Part shown: positions 34,578 to 43,788 of the stretch, piece after piece | How the letters are laid out: each line of letters opens with the position of its first letter | How positions within the stretch are numbered: the stretch's first letter is position 1 | Assembly: GCF_900105455.1 (NCBI RefSeq) | Contig: NZ_FNSF01000005.1 | Coordinates: 992,001-1,056,000 of the forward strand | Reading direction: 5' to 3' | Origin: Tenacibaculum sp. MAR_2009_124 | GTDB taxonomy: Bacteria > Bacteroidota > Bacteroidia > Flavobacteriales > Flavobacteriaceae | Length of the DNA: 64,000 nucleotides | The notes under the pieces: generated by a model | Seen by the model: the letters and a program-made list of their open reading frames with translations, nothing else | Told to the model about the DNA's origin: nothing | Databases searched by the model: none | Program-made: the position numbers and the translations under genes

Positions 34578-37500
34578 ATGTTTATAGATTTCACAAAGCA
34601 GAAAATTAGAACTGTTGTTTCGGCAGTATCTATAGGATTAATTTCATTTGGTGGATATGCCCAAGACAAGGCAATTCTTCAGGTGAAAAAAGAAACTAAC
34701 TCACAAGGATTAAACTCATTGCAATCTCAGTTTAAAAGAGAAAGTGAGGCCGCGAAAAAAAGAGTAGAAGAACACTTAAGAAAGCAATCATTGTTAAGAT
34801 CTGCGACACCTGAAAGTGCTTCAGATGATAATAGTCACAGAGAGTTAATGGATGTTGGTGAAGATGGTACTTTGTATTATTATACCACATACAATGACGG
34901 TGCAGCTAAAACCACCAGAACTGATAAGTTGCACCCATCAAGTGGATTAGGGTATAATCTTACAGGAGAAGGAGAGATGATTGGAATTTGGGAAGGTTCG
35001 ACTGTGAACGGAAACCATGAAGCCTTTACTGGAAGAGTTATTGTAAAAGAAGAAGGAGTAGAACCAATATACGGAAATATAGATCCTTTGAATGTGACTC
35101 GAAATGATAGTCATGCTGATCACGTAGGTGGAACTTTAATAGGCGCTAAACACGCTGATGGAGGTAGAGCAGCTGGAATGGCTCCGAATGCTACCTTGCT
35201 AAGTTATGATTGGTTTAATGATAACCAGGAAATTATTCAAGCTGTTAAAGATCATAATTTATTGGTTTCTAACCATTCTTATGGCTGGGATGCTAGTTAT
35301 TTGCCTAAATACGACTTTGGTAAATATGGGCAATATGCCAGGAAAATGGATGAATTAGCAAATAAAGCTCCTTATTATTTACACGTAAAATCGGCTGGAA
35401 ATGATAGAGGTAGTAATCTAAGCGATGATGGATATGATTTAATTTATGGAGTAAGTGCAGCTAAGAATATATTAACCATAGCTGCAGCTGAAAAAGTAGA
35501 GGAATATAAGAATGCTTCTTCTGTAAAAATGTCTTGGTTTTCAAATTGGGGACCCACAGACGATGGTAGAATCAAACCTGATATTTCAGGAAACGGAGTA
35601 AATGTTTATTCAGCAGACCGATATAGTACAAGTGCTTATACTACAAAGAGTGGTACCTCTATGTCTGCTCCAAATGTTTCAGGTTCTTTATTGTTGTTGC
35701 AACAGTATTATAAGCGATTGAACGGGTTTTATATGCGTGCCGCAACTTTAAAAGGTTTGGCGTTGCACACAGCGTCTGAAGCAGGAAGAAATCCTGGGCC
35801 TGATTATGAATTTGGTTGGGGTCTTTTAAATGCTGAAAAAGCAGCGGAAGCCATTAAGAATAATGGAGAGTTAAGTATGATTAAAGAGATAAACCTTGAT
35901 AATAATGAGGTACATACTTTCAAAGTTAGAAAAAATTCTGATGAACCGTTGATGGTTTCTATTTCCTGGAATGATTTAGCATATAATGTTTCTCCATTTG
36001 ATACAACCGTTGATGATTCAACTCCAGTATTAGTGAATGACTTGGATATTAGAATTATAGATTCTGAAAACAAAGAAACCTTACCTTGGAAGTTAAATCC
36101 AGCTACTCCATCCGCTGGAGCAACAAGAGGTGACAATATTGTTGATAATATTGAAAAAATTGAAGTAGTAGGTGGCGCTGCTGGCGAGGTTTATACTGTA
36201 ACGATTACTCATAAAGGAGTTTTAACAGGAAATCAGCAAGCTGTATCAGTAGTTGTTACAGGGGGAAGCAGAGTGTCTGGAGCCTGTAATTTAGCGCAAT
36301 GGTCAAGATCAAAAGCATATAAAAAAGGTGATATCGTTGAGTATTTAGGAGATAGATTTGAAGCTAAGTTTTGGTCTCAAGGAAGTGTTCCATTTTCAAA
36401 TGATCAATGGGGAGCTTGGATGTTGCTTGGAGAGTGTGGTACAAATAATAATAAGTCAACAATAACGTTAATTAGTCCTGAGCCTAATACTAATGTCGAA
36501 CATGGTAAATTAGTTCAAGTTAAGGCGTCTGTGACCAATGCTGCTTTAAGTTTTTCATCAGTGTTTTTGAAAATTCAAAGACCAGGAGAAACTTTCTTAT
36601 TAGAGCCTAAATCAGTAGTAGGTAATGTATATACATTTGATTACTCTCCGAATACAAATAGAGAGGAAGTTTTAAGTATTGTAGCAATCAATGAGCAAGG
36701 AGTAAAGTCAACAAAAGATTTAGAATTAGATTTTACATTAAATCAATCTCCAAAGCTTGAGTTAATATCAGCTCAAAATGAGTTCCAAAATAATTTAGAA
36801 GCCATACCGGTTAAAATTAAAGCAACAGATATTGATGGCGCTGTAGAGAAGGTGTACATGAGTTATACAAATGTATATGGTGTTGTTAAGGAAAATATTG
36901 AAATGCTCAAAGAAGGAAATGTGTATTCGGTAGTTATTACTCCTGAAAACCTTATGGATCAATTTGATATTACAATTGTTGCTATTGATAATTTAGGTAA
37001 GAAGAGTGATTCAGTAACAGTTCAAAGAAGAATAGGAAATGGTGAAAAGAATATAGCACCAGTAGTTTTTATTCATACACCTTTCGAGGGAACTACTTTT
37101 GACCTTACAGAATCTCTTGAAGTTGAATTAGCATATACTTCTTATAACGAGTTTTTTGAAGGGCCTGAGCAATTGGTTCGTTCTGAAGTTTATTTAAACG
37201 GAAACTTAATTAGAGAAGAAAACTATGAGAATTCACATTACTTTTCTGAGGAAACTACACTTCGCATTTCTGAATTAGGAGCTTATACTGTAAAGGTAAG
37301 ATCGCTTGACGAAAGAGGAGCTTGGGGTGAAGCAGAAGTAAGTTTTGAGGTAGTAAAAAATCCTGAAATTCGATTCACTAATTTAACAGAAGGAAATCTT
37401 TATACTCTTAATAAAGGAGAGCTTCTTGATGTTAATGTTGAGGTTGTCAAAGGAAGTTCTGATATTCAGTTTGTTGAGTATCTTACTTATGAGTATAATG

Positions 37501-37910
37501 ACATTAATTTCTTCCCTAGAGTTGAGTTTTATTCAAGTACCGAAGCTCCATATAGTTTTCAATACGATCCGAAAAGAGGAAGTTCTGAAATTTATATAAC
37601 GGCAACAGTTGTAGATGTAAATGGAAAAACAAATAGTGCTTCTGTTACTATTTATACTGAAAAAGATAAGATACAGCCTCCATATCCAAATCCAACAACT
37701 GGAATTGTAAATATTCCTTGGGATGCTGCTTTAGGTAAAGCAATTGTAGGTGTTTATTCATCAAGAAACATTGAGCAGTTTTCTAAAACGTTCGAAAGTG
37801 GAAATGAATTTCAAATAGATTTAAGTGCACTTAATAAAGGAGTTTATTTTGTTTTAGTTCAAAGTAAAGACGGTTTCTATTTTAAAGAACACAAAGTTAT
37901 TTTAGAGTAA
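34578..37910 (+). CDS. S8 subtilisin-like protein with Asp-to-Glu change in the triad, CBM and T9SS domain
   Basis: 1110-residue paralogue of the preceding protease with the same order of domains: signal peptide to about 29, S8 domain, CBM5/12-like module (AQWSRSKAYKKGDIVEYLGD), Ig-like repeats (about one fewer), and the T9SS signal PPYPNPTTGIVNIPW. The catalytic Asp position reads IGIWEGS, with Glu139, while His179 (SHADHVGG), Asn275 and Ser361 (SGTSMSAPN) are kept. Activity may therefore be lost, lowered or altered. About 60% identical by eye to its neighbour in the protease domain, much less in the repeats, so it is an old tandem duplication. Confidence 0.9.
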   Translation: MFIDFTKQKIRTVVSAVSIGLISFGGYAQDKAILQVKKETNSQGLNSLQSQFKRESEAAKKRVEEHLRKQSLLRSATPESASDDNSHRELMDVGEDGTLYYYTTYNDGAAKTTRTDKLHPSSGLGYNLTGEGEMIGIWEGSTVNGNHEAFTGRVIVKEEGVEPIYGNIDPLNVTRNDSHADHVGGTLIGAKHADGGRAAGMAPNATLLSYDWFNDNQEIIQAVKDHNLLVSNHSYGWDASYLPKYDFGKYGQYARKMDELANKAPYYLHVKSAGNDRGSNLSDDGYDLIYGVSAAKNILTIAAAEKVEEYKNASSVKMSWFSNWGPTDDGRIKPDISGNGVNVYSADRYSTSAYTTKSGTSMSAPNVSGSLLLLQQYYKRLNGFYMRAATLKGLALHTASEAGRNPGPDYEFGWGLLNAEKAAEAIKNNGELSMIKEINLDNNEVHTFKVRKNSDEPLMVSISWNDLAYNVSPFDTTVDDSTPVLVNDLDIRIIDSENKETLPWKLNPATPSAGATRGDNIVDNIEKIEVVGGAAGEVYTVTITHKGVLTGNQQAVSVVVTGGSRVSGACNLAQWSRSKAYKKGDIVEYLGDRFEAKFWSQGSVPFSNDQWGAWMLLGECGTNNNKSTITLISPEPNTNVEHGKLVQVKASVTNAALSFSSVFLKIQRPGETFLLEPKSVVGNVYTFDYSPNTNREEVLSIVAINEQGVKSTKDLELDFTLNQSPKLELISAQNEFQNNLEAIPVKIKATDIDGAVEKVYMSYTNVYGVVKENIEMLKEGNVYSVVITPENLMDQFDITIVAIDNLGKKSDSVTVQRRIGNGEKNIAPVVFIHTPFEGTTFDLTESLEVELAYTSYNEFFEGPEQLVRSEVYLNGNLIREENYENSHYFSEETTLRISELGAYTVKVRSLDERGAWGEAEVSFEVVKNPEIRFTNLTEGNLYTLNKGELLDVNVEVVKGSSDIQFVEYLTYEYNDINFFPRVEFYSSTEAPYSFQYDPKRGSSEIYITATVVDVNGKTNSASVTIYTEKDKIQPPYPNPTTGIVNIPWDAALGKAIVGVYSSRNIEQFSKTFESGNEFQIDLSALNKGVYFVLVQSKDGFYFKEHKVILE

Positions 37911-37937
37911 TTACGATAGAACTACCATAAAATAAAA

Positions 37938-37969
37938 AACCCCCTTTCAAATTAATTTGAAAGGGGGTT
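37938..37969. terminator. bidirectional terminator, perfect 32-bp palindrome
   Basis: AACCCCCTTTCAAATT (37938-37953) followed directly by its exact reverse complement. It lies between the convergent subtilase and RNase G genes. Confidence 0.9.
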
Positions 37970-37994
37970 GTTTCATAATAAGATTAAACCTTAC

Positions 37995-39533
37995 TTATTT
38001 CTTGATTTTAGTATAAGAAAACTTATATTGTAAGTATAAGTAAGCATCTCGAGGTAAAATTTTTATCCACTTTTTATATCTTAAGAACCATTGAAAACGA
38101 ATTGAATTAAATCCGTTAGTTAAATAACCAGCAACGAAAGGATGAACATTTAACGTAATATCCTTATAATTTTCTTTACTGTTAACTAATCTTTCTAATT
38201 CAGATTCGAACTTGTCCAATAATACAATAGGAGCTTCTACTTCTCCATTTTTGTTCGGATTAGGTTCTCTTGTTTTTATGTGTAATTCAGGTCTTACACG
38301 TTGTCTTGTAATTTGTACCAAACCAAATTTACTAGGAGGTAGTATTTTATGTTTCGTACGGTCTAAAGACATAACTTCTTTTAAATGCTGATACAATTTT
38401 TGTCTGTTTTCAGAGCTTTTCATATCAATGAAGTCAACAACAATAATTCCACCCATATCTCGTAATTGCAGTTGTCTTGCAATTTCCGAAGCGGCAATTA
38501 AATTAACTTCTAAAGCAGTTTCTTCTTGGCTTAAAGCTTTGTTTGATCTGTTACCGCTATTTACATCAATAACGTGTAACGCTTCTGTGTGCTCTATAAC
38601 TAAGTAAGCACCCTTGCTCATTGAAACTGTTTTGCCAAACGATGTTTTTATTTGTCTTTCAATACCATATTTCTCAAATATTGGTACTTTTGGTCTATGA
38701 AGTTTCACAATATTTTCTTTTGCTGGGAATATTTCCCTTAAATATTCTTTAATTTCTTGCACTAATGCTTCATCGTTGGTTACGATACTTGTAAAAGAAT
38801 CATTCATTACATCTCTTAAAATAGAAGATGCTCTATTTAATTCACTTAAAATTTTTGTTGGTGTGTTTGTATTTGGAATACGTTTACACATGTTTTTCCA
38901 ACTATCTAGTGAATTCTGTAAGTCTTTGTCAAGTTCTGCTACTTTTTTTCCTTCAGCAACAGTACGTAAAATAAGTCCAAAACCTTTTGGTTTTATACTT
39001 TTTGCTAATCTTTTTAAACGTTCTTTTTCTTTACTATCAGCTATCTTTTGTGAAACTGATACTCTATTAGAAAAAGGAACTAAAACTAAATATCTACCAG
39101 CTATTGATAGCTCGGAACTAATACGTGGCCCTTTGGTAGAAATAGGTTCTTTTACAATTTGTACTAATAAATTTTGACCTGATTTTAGTACATCTTTAAT
39201 ACCTCCGTCTTTGTCTATGTCCTCCTCAAAGCGGAAATTTTTTAAAGTGAATTCTTTAAATTTACCTGTGCTTACTTTTTTTATGAATTTATTCAAAGAT
39301 TGCACCTGTGGTCCTAAATCATGATAGTGTAAAAAACCATCTTTAGGATAGCCCACATTTACAAACGCCGCATTTAATCCAGTCATTACTTTTCCAATTT
39401 TTGCTAGAAAAATATCTCCAACTGAAAATTTATTGTCGTTTGTTTCTTTGTTTAATTCAATAAGTTTACCATCTCTCAGTAAGGCAAAATCAATATCAGA
39501 AGAATTTGATCGAATAATCAATTCTGTTTTCAT
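37995..39533 (-). CDS. rng: ribonuclease G/E family endoribonuclease
   Basis: 512 residues. S1 RNA-binding domain (about 35-125, GDIFLAKIGKVMTGLNAAFV), middle RNase H-like and DNase I-like domains with the catalytic metal ligands in LHVIDVNSGNR and GGIIVVDFIDM, and a C-terminal small domain. The Zn-link cysteines of RNase E are not evident (KRIPNT is at the other end), and the scaffold tail of RNase E is absent, so this is the RNase G type that acts in rRNA and mRNA processing. Upstream are a 29-residue basic protein and HU on the same strand. Confidence 0.92.
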   Translation of the reverse strand: MKTELIIRSNSSDIDFALLRDGKLIELNKETNDNKFSVGDIFLAKIGKVMTGLNAAFVNVGYPKDGFLHYHDLGPQVQSLNKFIKKVSTGKFKEFTLKNFRFEEDIDKDGGIKDVLKSGQNLLVQIVKEPISTKGPRISSELSIAGRYLVLVPFSNRVSVSQKIADSKEKERLKRLAKSIKPKGFGLILRTVAEGKKVAELDKDLQNSLDSWKNMCKRIPNTNTPTKILSELNRASSILRDVMNDSFTSIVTNDEALVQEIKEYLREIFPAKENIVKLHRPKVPIFEKYGIERQIKTSFGKTVSMSKGAYLVIEHTEALHVIDVNSGNRSNKALSQEETALEVNLIAASEIARQLQLRDMGGIIVVDFIDMKSSENRQKLYQHLKEVMSLDRTKHKILPPSKFGLVQITRQRVRPELHIKTREPNPNKNGEVEAPIVLLDKFESELERLVNSKENYKDITLNVHPFVAGYLTNGFNSIRFQWFLRYKKWIKILPRDAYLYLQYKFSYTKIKK

Positions 39534-39667
39534 CTGAATGTAGTTTTTATGCCTACGTACATCATACGAAGACGGATTAAAATTTTGTAAACAGGTATTT
39601 TTTTATACCCTTTTAAGGTGTTTAAACCTTAATGTCAATGAACTTTTTAAGCTATATAAGCAAACGG

Positions 39668-39693
39668 AAAAAGTAAGCTACTGCTTACTTTTT
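39668..39693 (-). terminator. terminator of the 29-residue basic protein gene
   Basis: AAAAAGTAAGC and GCTTACTTTTT form an 11-bp stem with a 4-nt loop. The stop codon of the small gene lies inside it. Confidence 0.8.
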
Positions 39694-39774
39694 CTTATGA
39701 CGGTTTGCTCTTGCTCTTTTTTTTCTTTTGTGAGTAGAGATCTTAGCTCTCTTTCTTTTTTTACCACTCGGCAT
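39685..39774 (-). CDS. 29-residue very basic protein, probably ribosome-associated
   Basis: Starts MPSGKKRKRAKISTHKRKKR and ends ARANRHKKK: more than half the residues are Lys, Arg or His. It is located between rng and the HU gene, bounded on both sides by terminator hairpins, so it is transcribed by itself. The composition matches that of tiny ribosomal proteins such as THX or bL38-like proteins of Bacteroidota, and I recall nearly identical peptides being conserved in the phylum. That assignment rests on memory and composition, not on a search. Confidence 0.72.
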   Translation of the reverse strand: MPSGKKRKRAKISTHKRKKRARANRHKKK

Positions 39775-39790
39775 AGTTAAACTGGTTTAG

Positions 39791-39815
39791 AAAAAGTCGG
39801 ATAAACCGACTTTTT
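39791..39815. terminator. bidirectional terminator between HU and the 29-residue gene
   Basis: AAAAAGTCGG and CCGACTTTTT with loop ATAAA, directly after the HU gene on the minus strand. Confidence 0.85.
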
Positions 39816-39842
39816 GGTTAATACTTTATTTATAGGATCGTG

Positions 39843-40133
39843 TTATTTAACACTTACCTTAGTCTTCACACCTTCCGTAAATACCTTTGAAGGTTTGAAA
39901 GCTGGAATATTGTGTGCTGGTATTTTTATGGTAGTGTTTTTTGAAATATTTCTACCTGTTTTTTCAGCTCTTTGTTTGATAATGAAGCTACCAAAACCTC
40001 TTAAGTATACATTATCTCCATTCTCTAACGCGTCCTTCACTTCATCCATGAATGCTTCAACAGTCGCTAAAACATCTGCTTTTTCAATTCCACTTTTATC
40101 CGAAATTTTAGATACGATATCTGCTTTTGTCAT
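39843..40133 (-). CDS. hup: HU family DNA-binding protein
   Basis: 96-residue histone-like protein that bends and compacts DNA. Canonical HU/IHF order: MTKADIVSKISDKSGIEKAD, dimer helix, then GFGSFIIKQRAEKTGRNISK and the DNA-wrapping arm with IPAHNIPAFKPSK. It has its own promoter on the minus strand, divergent from mutY, and its own terminator. Confidence 0.95.
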   Translation of the reverse strand: MTKADIVSKISDKSGIEKADVLATVEAFMDEVKDALENGDNVYLRGFGSFIIKQRAEKTGRNISKNTTIKIPAHNIPAFKPSKVFTEGVKTKVSVK

Positions 40134-40174
40134 TATTAATATTTTTTATTTGTTTTCTTTAAAAATTGAGGATG

Positions 40175-40182
40175 CAAATATA
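40175..40182 (-). promoter_or_regulatory. -7 element of the HU gene
   Basis: TATATTTG on the minus strand, about 42 bases before the HU start. Confidence 0.55.
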
Positions 40183-40239
40183 TGATAATTAATCTATTCC
40201 GAAAAAGTTTAAATTTAAAAAAAATCAATCAAATTCCAG

Positions 40240-40247
40240 TAACTTTG
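40240..40247 (+). promoter_or_regulatory. -7 element of mutY
   Basis: TAACTTTG, 18 bases before the mutY ATG and divergent from the HU promoter. Confidence 0.55.
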
Positions 40248-40265
40248 CAGAACTAATTTAATTTA

Positions 40266-41315
40266 ATGGTTTTTTATAAAGAGTTAATTAACTGGTATTT
40301 ACAAAATAATAGGGACTTACCCTGGCGAAAAACTAAAAACCCATACTTCATTTGGTTGAGTGAAATTATGCTTCAGCAAACCCGTGTTTCTCAAGGATTG
40401 CCTTATTTTTTAAGGTTTACAGAGGCTTTTCCAACAGTATTCGATTTGGCAAAAGCAGAAGAAGATACAGTTTTAAAGTTGTGGCAGGGGCTAGGATATT
40501 ACTCACGAGCCCGCAATTTACACTTTACTGCAAAACATGTTGCGAATGAACTAAAAGGGGCTTTTCCATCAAATTATAAAGATTTGTTAAAATTGAAGGG
40601 AGTAGGTGATTATACCGCTTCGGCCATCGCTTCAATATGCTATAAAGAACCCGTTGCGGTTGTTGACGGAAACGTTTATCGAGTATTATCTCGTGTTTTT
40701 GGAGTTCATACACCCATCAATTCAACCAAAGGAATTAAAGAATTTAAAGAACTTGCTCAAAGTTTAATTGATAAAGAAGAACCAGATATTTATAATCAAG
40801 CTATTATGGATTTTGGTGCGATACATTGCAAACCTCAAAATCCATTATGCAATTCATGTAAATTTTCAACTATTTGTATTGCATTCAATAATAATATGGT
40901 GAAGGAATTACCTGTTAAAGAGAAAAAAATCAAAATAAAAAAGAGGTATTTCAACTATTTGGTGATTGATACGAATGAAGGTAAAACAATATTGGAAGAA
41001 AGAAAAGGAAAGGGAATTTGGCAAGGACTGTATCAATTCCCTTTGATTGAAACTAAAAAAGCTATTGATGCCCAAGAATTAGTTGAAAATCCATCATTTA
41101 ATGAAATGGATTTAAATGGAGCGGTAATTAGGCGTTTCAATAAAAAAATGGTAATTCATAAACTTTCTCATCAACATTTATATACTCAATTTTGGGTGGT
41201 ATCTATGGGCACTTTTAAAGGAGCAAACATGCAATGGACAGAAGTTTTAGAAAAACCTGTGCCCGTTTTAATTGAGAAGTTTTTGAATGAGTATCTAGTC
41301 AGTGGTCAACAATGA
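40266..41315 (+). CDS. mutY: A/G-specific adenine DNA glycosylase
   Basis: Removes adenine mispaired with 8-oxoguanine. 349 residues. Catalytic Glu33 in SEIMLQQTR, helix-hairpin-helix LLKLKGVGDYTASAIAS, catalytic Asp in VAVVDGNVYR, four-Cys iron-sulfur loop with spacing C-x6-C-x2-C-x5-C (CKPQNPLCNSCKFSTIC), and a C-terminal NUDIX-like domain for recognition of oxidised guanine (KGIWQGLYQFPLIE). First gene of the mutY-ssb-gldE-gldD series often seen in Flavobacteriia. Confidence 0.95.
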   Translation: MVFYKELINWYLQNNRDLPWRKTKNPYFIWLSEIMLQQTRVSQGLPYFLRFTEAFPTVFDLAKAEEDTVLKLWQGLGYYSRARNLHFTAKHVANELKGAFPSNYKDLLKLKGVGDYTASAIASICYKEPVAVVDGNVYRVLSRVFGVHTPINSTKGIKEFKELAQSLIDKEEPDIYNQAIMDFGAIHCKPQNPLCNSCKFSTICIAFNNNMVKELPVKEKKIKIKKRYFNYLVIDTNEGKTILEERKGKGIWQGLYQFPLIETKKAIDAQELVENPSFNEMDLNGAVIRRFNKKMVIHKLSHQHLYTQFWVVSMGTFKGANMQWTEVLEKPVPVLIEKFLNEYLVSGQQ

Positions 41316-41357
41316 TGGGATATGGGAATTTAAAACTCGTTGAGTAAGTAATTTTTG

Positions 41358-41365
41358 TATATTTG
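41358..41365 (+). promoter_or_regulatory. -7 element of ssb
   Basis: TATATTTG, 24 bases before the ssb ATG. Confidence 0.55.
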
Positions 41366-41389
41366 ATTTTATAGGAAATAATTAAGGCT

Positions 41390-41836
41390 ATGGCAGGAAC
41401 AGTAAATAAAGTAATTTTAATTGGGCATTTAGGAGATGAGGTTAAAATGCATTACTTCGAAGGAGGAAATGCTATTGGTCGTTTTCCTATTGCTACCAAT
41501 GAAACGTATACAAACCGTCAAACTGGTGAAAGAATCACCAATACGGAATGGCATAATATTGTTGTTAGAAACAAATTGGCTGAAATTTGTGAGAAATATC
41601 TTACAAAGGGAGACAAGGTGTATGTAGAAGGGAGATTAAAAAACAGACAGTACGAAGTAGATGGACAAAAGAGATATACTACTGAAATACAAGTTCAGGA
41701 TATGACGTTTTTATCGACCAAGAAAGATCCGAATACAAATGCAGCTCCACCTCAGGTTGATCAGCAACATAGTGCTCCTAATCCTGGTAATAATGTTTCT
41801 TCTAAACTTAATGAAGATGATGATTTACCATTCTAG
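41390..41836 (+). CDS. ssb: single-stranded DNA-binding protein
   Basis: 148 residues. OB fold at 1-105 (NKVILIGHLGDEVKMHYFEG, TEWHNIVVRNKLAEICEKYL, GDKVYVEGRLKNRQYE), a flexible Gln/Asn/Pro-rich linker, and the acidic interaction tip DDDLPF at the C-terminus, as in typical SSB. Coats single-stranded DNA in replication and repair. It is 19 bp upstream of gldE on the same strand. Confidence 0.95.
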   Translation: MAGTVNKVILIGHLGDEVKMHYFEGGNAIGRFPIATNETYTNRQTGERITNTEWHNIVVRNKLAEICEKYLTKGDKVYVEGRLKNRQYEVDGQKRYTTEIQVQDMTFLSTKKDPNTNAAPPQVDQQHSAPNPGNNVSSKLNEDDDLPF

Positions 41837-41855
41837 TATAACTAAACTTTAAATT

Positions 41856-43157
41856 TTGGACTCAGAACCCGAACCGATTTCATTTTTATTATTGAGTATT
41901 GATTGGATGATTGGTGCTAAACTAGTTGTGTTACTTTTGTTATTAGTGTGCTCTGCATTGATTTCAGGAACAGAAATAGCTTTTTTCTCTATTAGTTCAA
42001 CTGAACTTGATAAATTGAAAGAAAAGACAAAAGGTAAAAGTACTATTGCGAAATTACTTGAAAAACCAAAACGACTTTTAGGTACTATTTTAATTACTAA
42101 TAATTTCATTAACATTTTAATAGTTCTTTTGTTTGCTTCTTTAGGAAATGTTTTTCTTAGGAACTATTCAGATAAGAGTAAGTTTTTTATTGAAGTTATT
42201 TTAGTGACATTTTTAATTTTACTTTTTGGAGAGGTATTACCTAAAGTTTATGCCAATAGAAAGGCTTTAGTTTTTGCTAATATTATGGCAAAACCTGTAC
42301 GTTTTTTAAGCACAATTTTGGCGCCTTTAAGTATTCCTTTGATAAAACTAACAAGCGTTATTGAAAACAAACTAGGGAATAAGAATAATAACTTCTCTGT
42401 TGAAAAATTATCACAGGCACTTGAGTTAACTTCGGATAATGCGACAACCAAAGAAGAGCAGAAAATATTGGAAGGAATTGTAACTTTTGGGAATACTGAG
42501 ACGGTTCAAATTATGAAGCCAAGAACAGATGTTTGCGCAATTGCTGACAGTACTAGTTATGAAGAGGTGTTAAAGATTATATTAAAGAATGGATATTCAA
42601 GAAATCCTGTTTATCAAGAGAATATTGATAATATTGTTGGGGTTTTATATGCGAAGGATTTACTGGTTCATTTAGATAAAATAAATTTCAAATGGCAAGA
42701 TTTGGTTCGTAAACCATTTTTTGTTCCCGAAAACAAAAAGTTAGACGATTTACTAAAAGAATTTCAAGAAAAGAAAAATCATTTAGCAATAGTTGTAGAT
42801 GAATATGGAGGTACCAGTGGAATTGTTACTCTTGAAGATGTAATTGAAGAAATTGTAGGTGATATTAATGATGAATTTGATGATGAAGATTTATTCTATT
42901 CAAGGTTAGATGAAAATAATTATATTTTTGAAGGGAAAATAACCATCAAAGATTTCTGTAGAGTAATGGAAGACGATGACGAGGATAAATTTGAAGAAGA
43001 AAAAGGAGAAAGCGAAACTTTAGCGGGGTTAATTTTAGAAGCATCAGGGAAGTTTCCGAAAAAAGGAGAGAGAATAAATTTTAGTAATTATACGTTTACA
43101 ATTGAGGCGTTGGATAAACGACGTATAAAACAAGTAAAAGTTACCAGAAATGCGTAG
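41856..43157 (+). CDS. gldE: gliding motility-associated protein GldE (CNNM/CorC-like)
   Basis: 433 residues from a TTG start giving MDSEPEP, matching the usual N-terminus of GldE. DUF21/CNNM membrane domain with three to four helices (about 18-190), a pair of CBS domains (about 205-330, with KPRTDVCAIADSTSYEEVLK and LAIVVDEYGGTSGIVTLEDV), and a CorC/HlyC C-terminal domain. GldE supports gliding/T9SS function in Flavobacteriia and overlaps functionally with GldD. It overlaps gldD by 8 bases. The two T9SS substrates in this window (subtilases) would depend on the same machinery. Confidence 0.92.
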   Translation: MDSEPEPISFLLLSIDWMIGAKLVVLLLLLVCSALISGTEIAFFSISSTELDKLKEKTKGKSTIAKLLEKPKRLLGTILITNNFINILIVLLFASLGNVFLRNYSDKSKFFIEVILVTFLILLFGEVLPKVYANRKALVFANIMAKPVRFLSTILAPLSIPLIKLTSVIENKLGNKNNNFSVEKLSQALELTSDNATTKEEQKILEGIVTFGNTETVQIMKPRTDVCAIADSTSYEEVLKIILKNGYSRNPVYQENIDNIVGVLYAKDLLVHLDKINFKWQDLVRKPFFVPENKKLDDLLKEFQEKKNHLAIVVDEYGGTSGIVTLEDVIEEIVGDINDEFDDEDLFYSRLDENNYIFEGKITIKDFCRVMEDDDEDKFEEEKGESETLAGLILEASGKFPKKGERINFSNYTFTIEALDKRRIKQVKVTRNA

Positions 43158-43701
43158 AGTGATGTTGCTGCTTATAATGGCAATTTTAGTAAGTTGTGGA
43201 GAAGAAAGTATTCCAAAACCAAAGGCTTATTTAAGTTTAGAGTATCCTGCTCAGGGGTATAATGTATTAGGAGTTGAGAGACCTTATGTTTTTGAGATTG
43301 GTCAAAATACTTCCATTAAAGAGTTGCCATATAAATGGTTGAAAGTGATGTACCCCAAGTTAAAAGCTTCTGTAGATATTACTTACCGACCGGTAAATGA
43401 AAATTTACGTGAACTGTTTATCGAAGCAGAAAAACTAGTTTTGGAACATACAGTAAAAGCGGATAATATTTCTTGGAGAGATTTTTCTAATACTGAGAAT
43501 AAAGTATATGGAAAGCTATGTCAAATAGAGGGAAATGCAGCTTCTCAAATACAATTTCATGCTACAGATAGCTCTCGACATTTTATTAAAGGATCTTTGT
43601 TTTTTTATGCAAAACCAAACTACGATTCCGTATATCCAGCAGTTGAATATATTAAAGAAGATATGGTTCGTATGATGGAGAGCTTGAAATGGAAGGATTA
43701 G
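43150..43701 (+). CDS. gldD: gliding motility lipoprotein GldD
   Basis: 183-residue lipoprotein: signal peptide II with lipobox ILVSCGE, then a compact domain with PKPKAYLSLEYPAQGY, PYKWLKVMYPKLKASVDITY and a C-terminal SVYPAVEYIKEDMVRMMESL, the characteristic GldD pattern. Required for gliding and for T9SS protein export in model flavobacteria. Translationally coupled to gldE by overlap. Confidence 0.93.
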   Translation: MRRVMLLLIMAILVSCGEESIPKPKAYLSLEYPAQGYNVLGVERPYVFEIGQNTSIKELPYKWLKVMYPKLKASVDITYRPVNENLRELFIEAEKLVLEHTVKADNISWRDFSNTENKVYGKLCQIEGNAASQIQFHATDSSRHFIKGSLFFYAKPNYDSVYPAVEYIKEDMVRMMESLKWKD

Positions 43702-43788
43702 TTTAATTGTGAATAACGAATTGGCTTTTAGGGCGAAATTTTTGTCGGTTTAATTCCAATGAAACAATAAAAATTGCTACTTAAAAAA

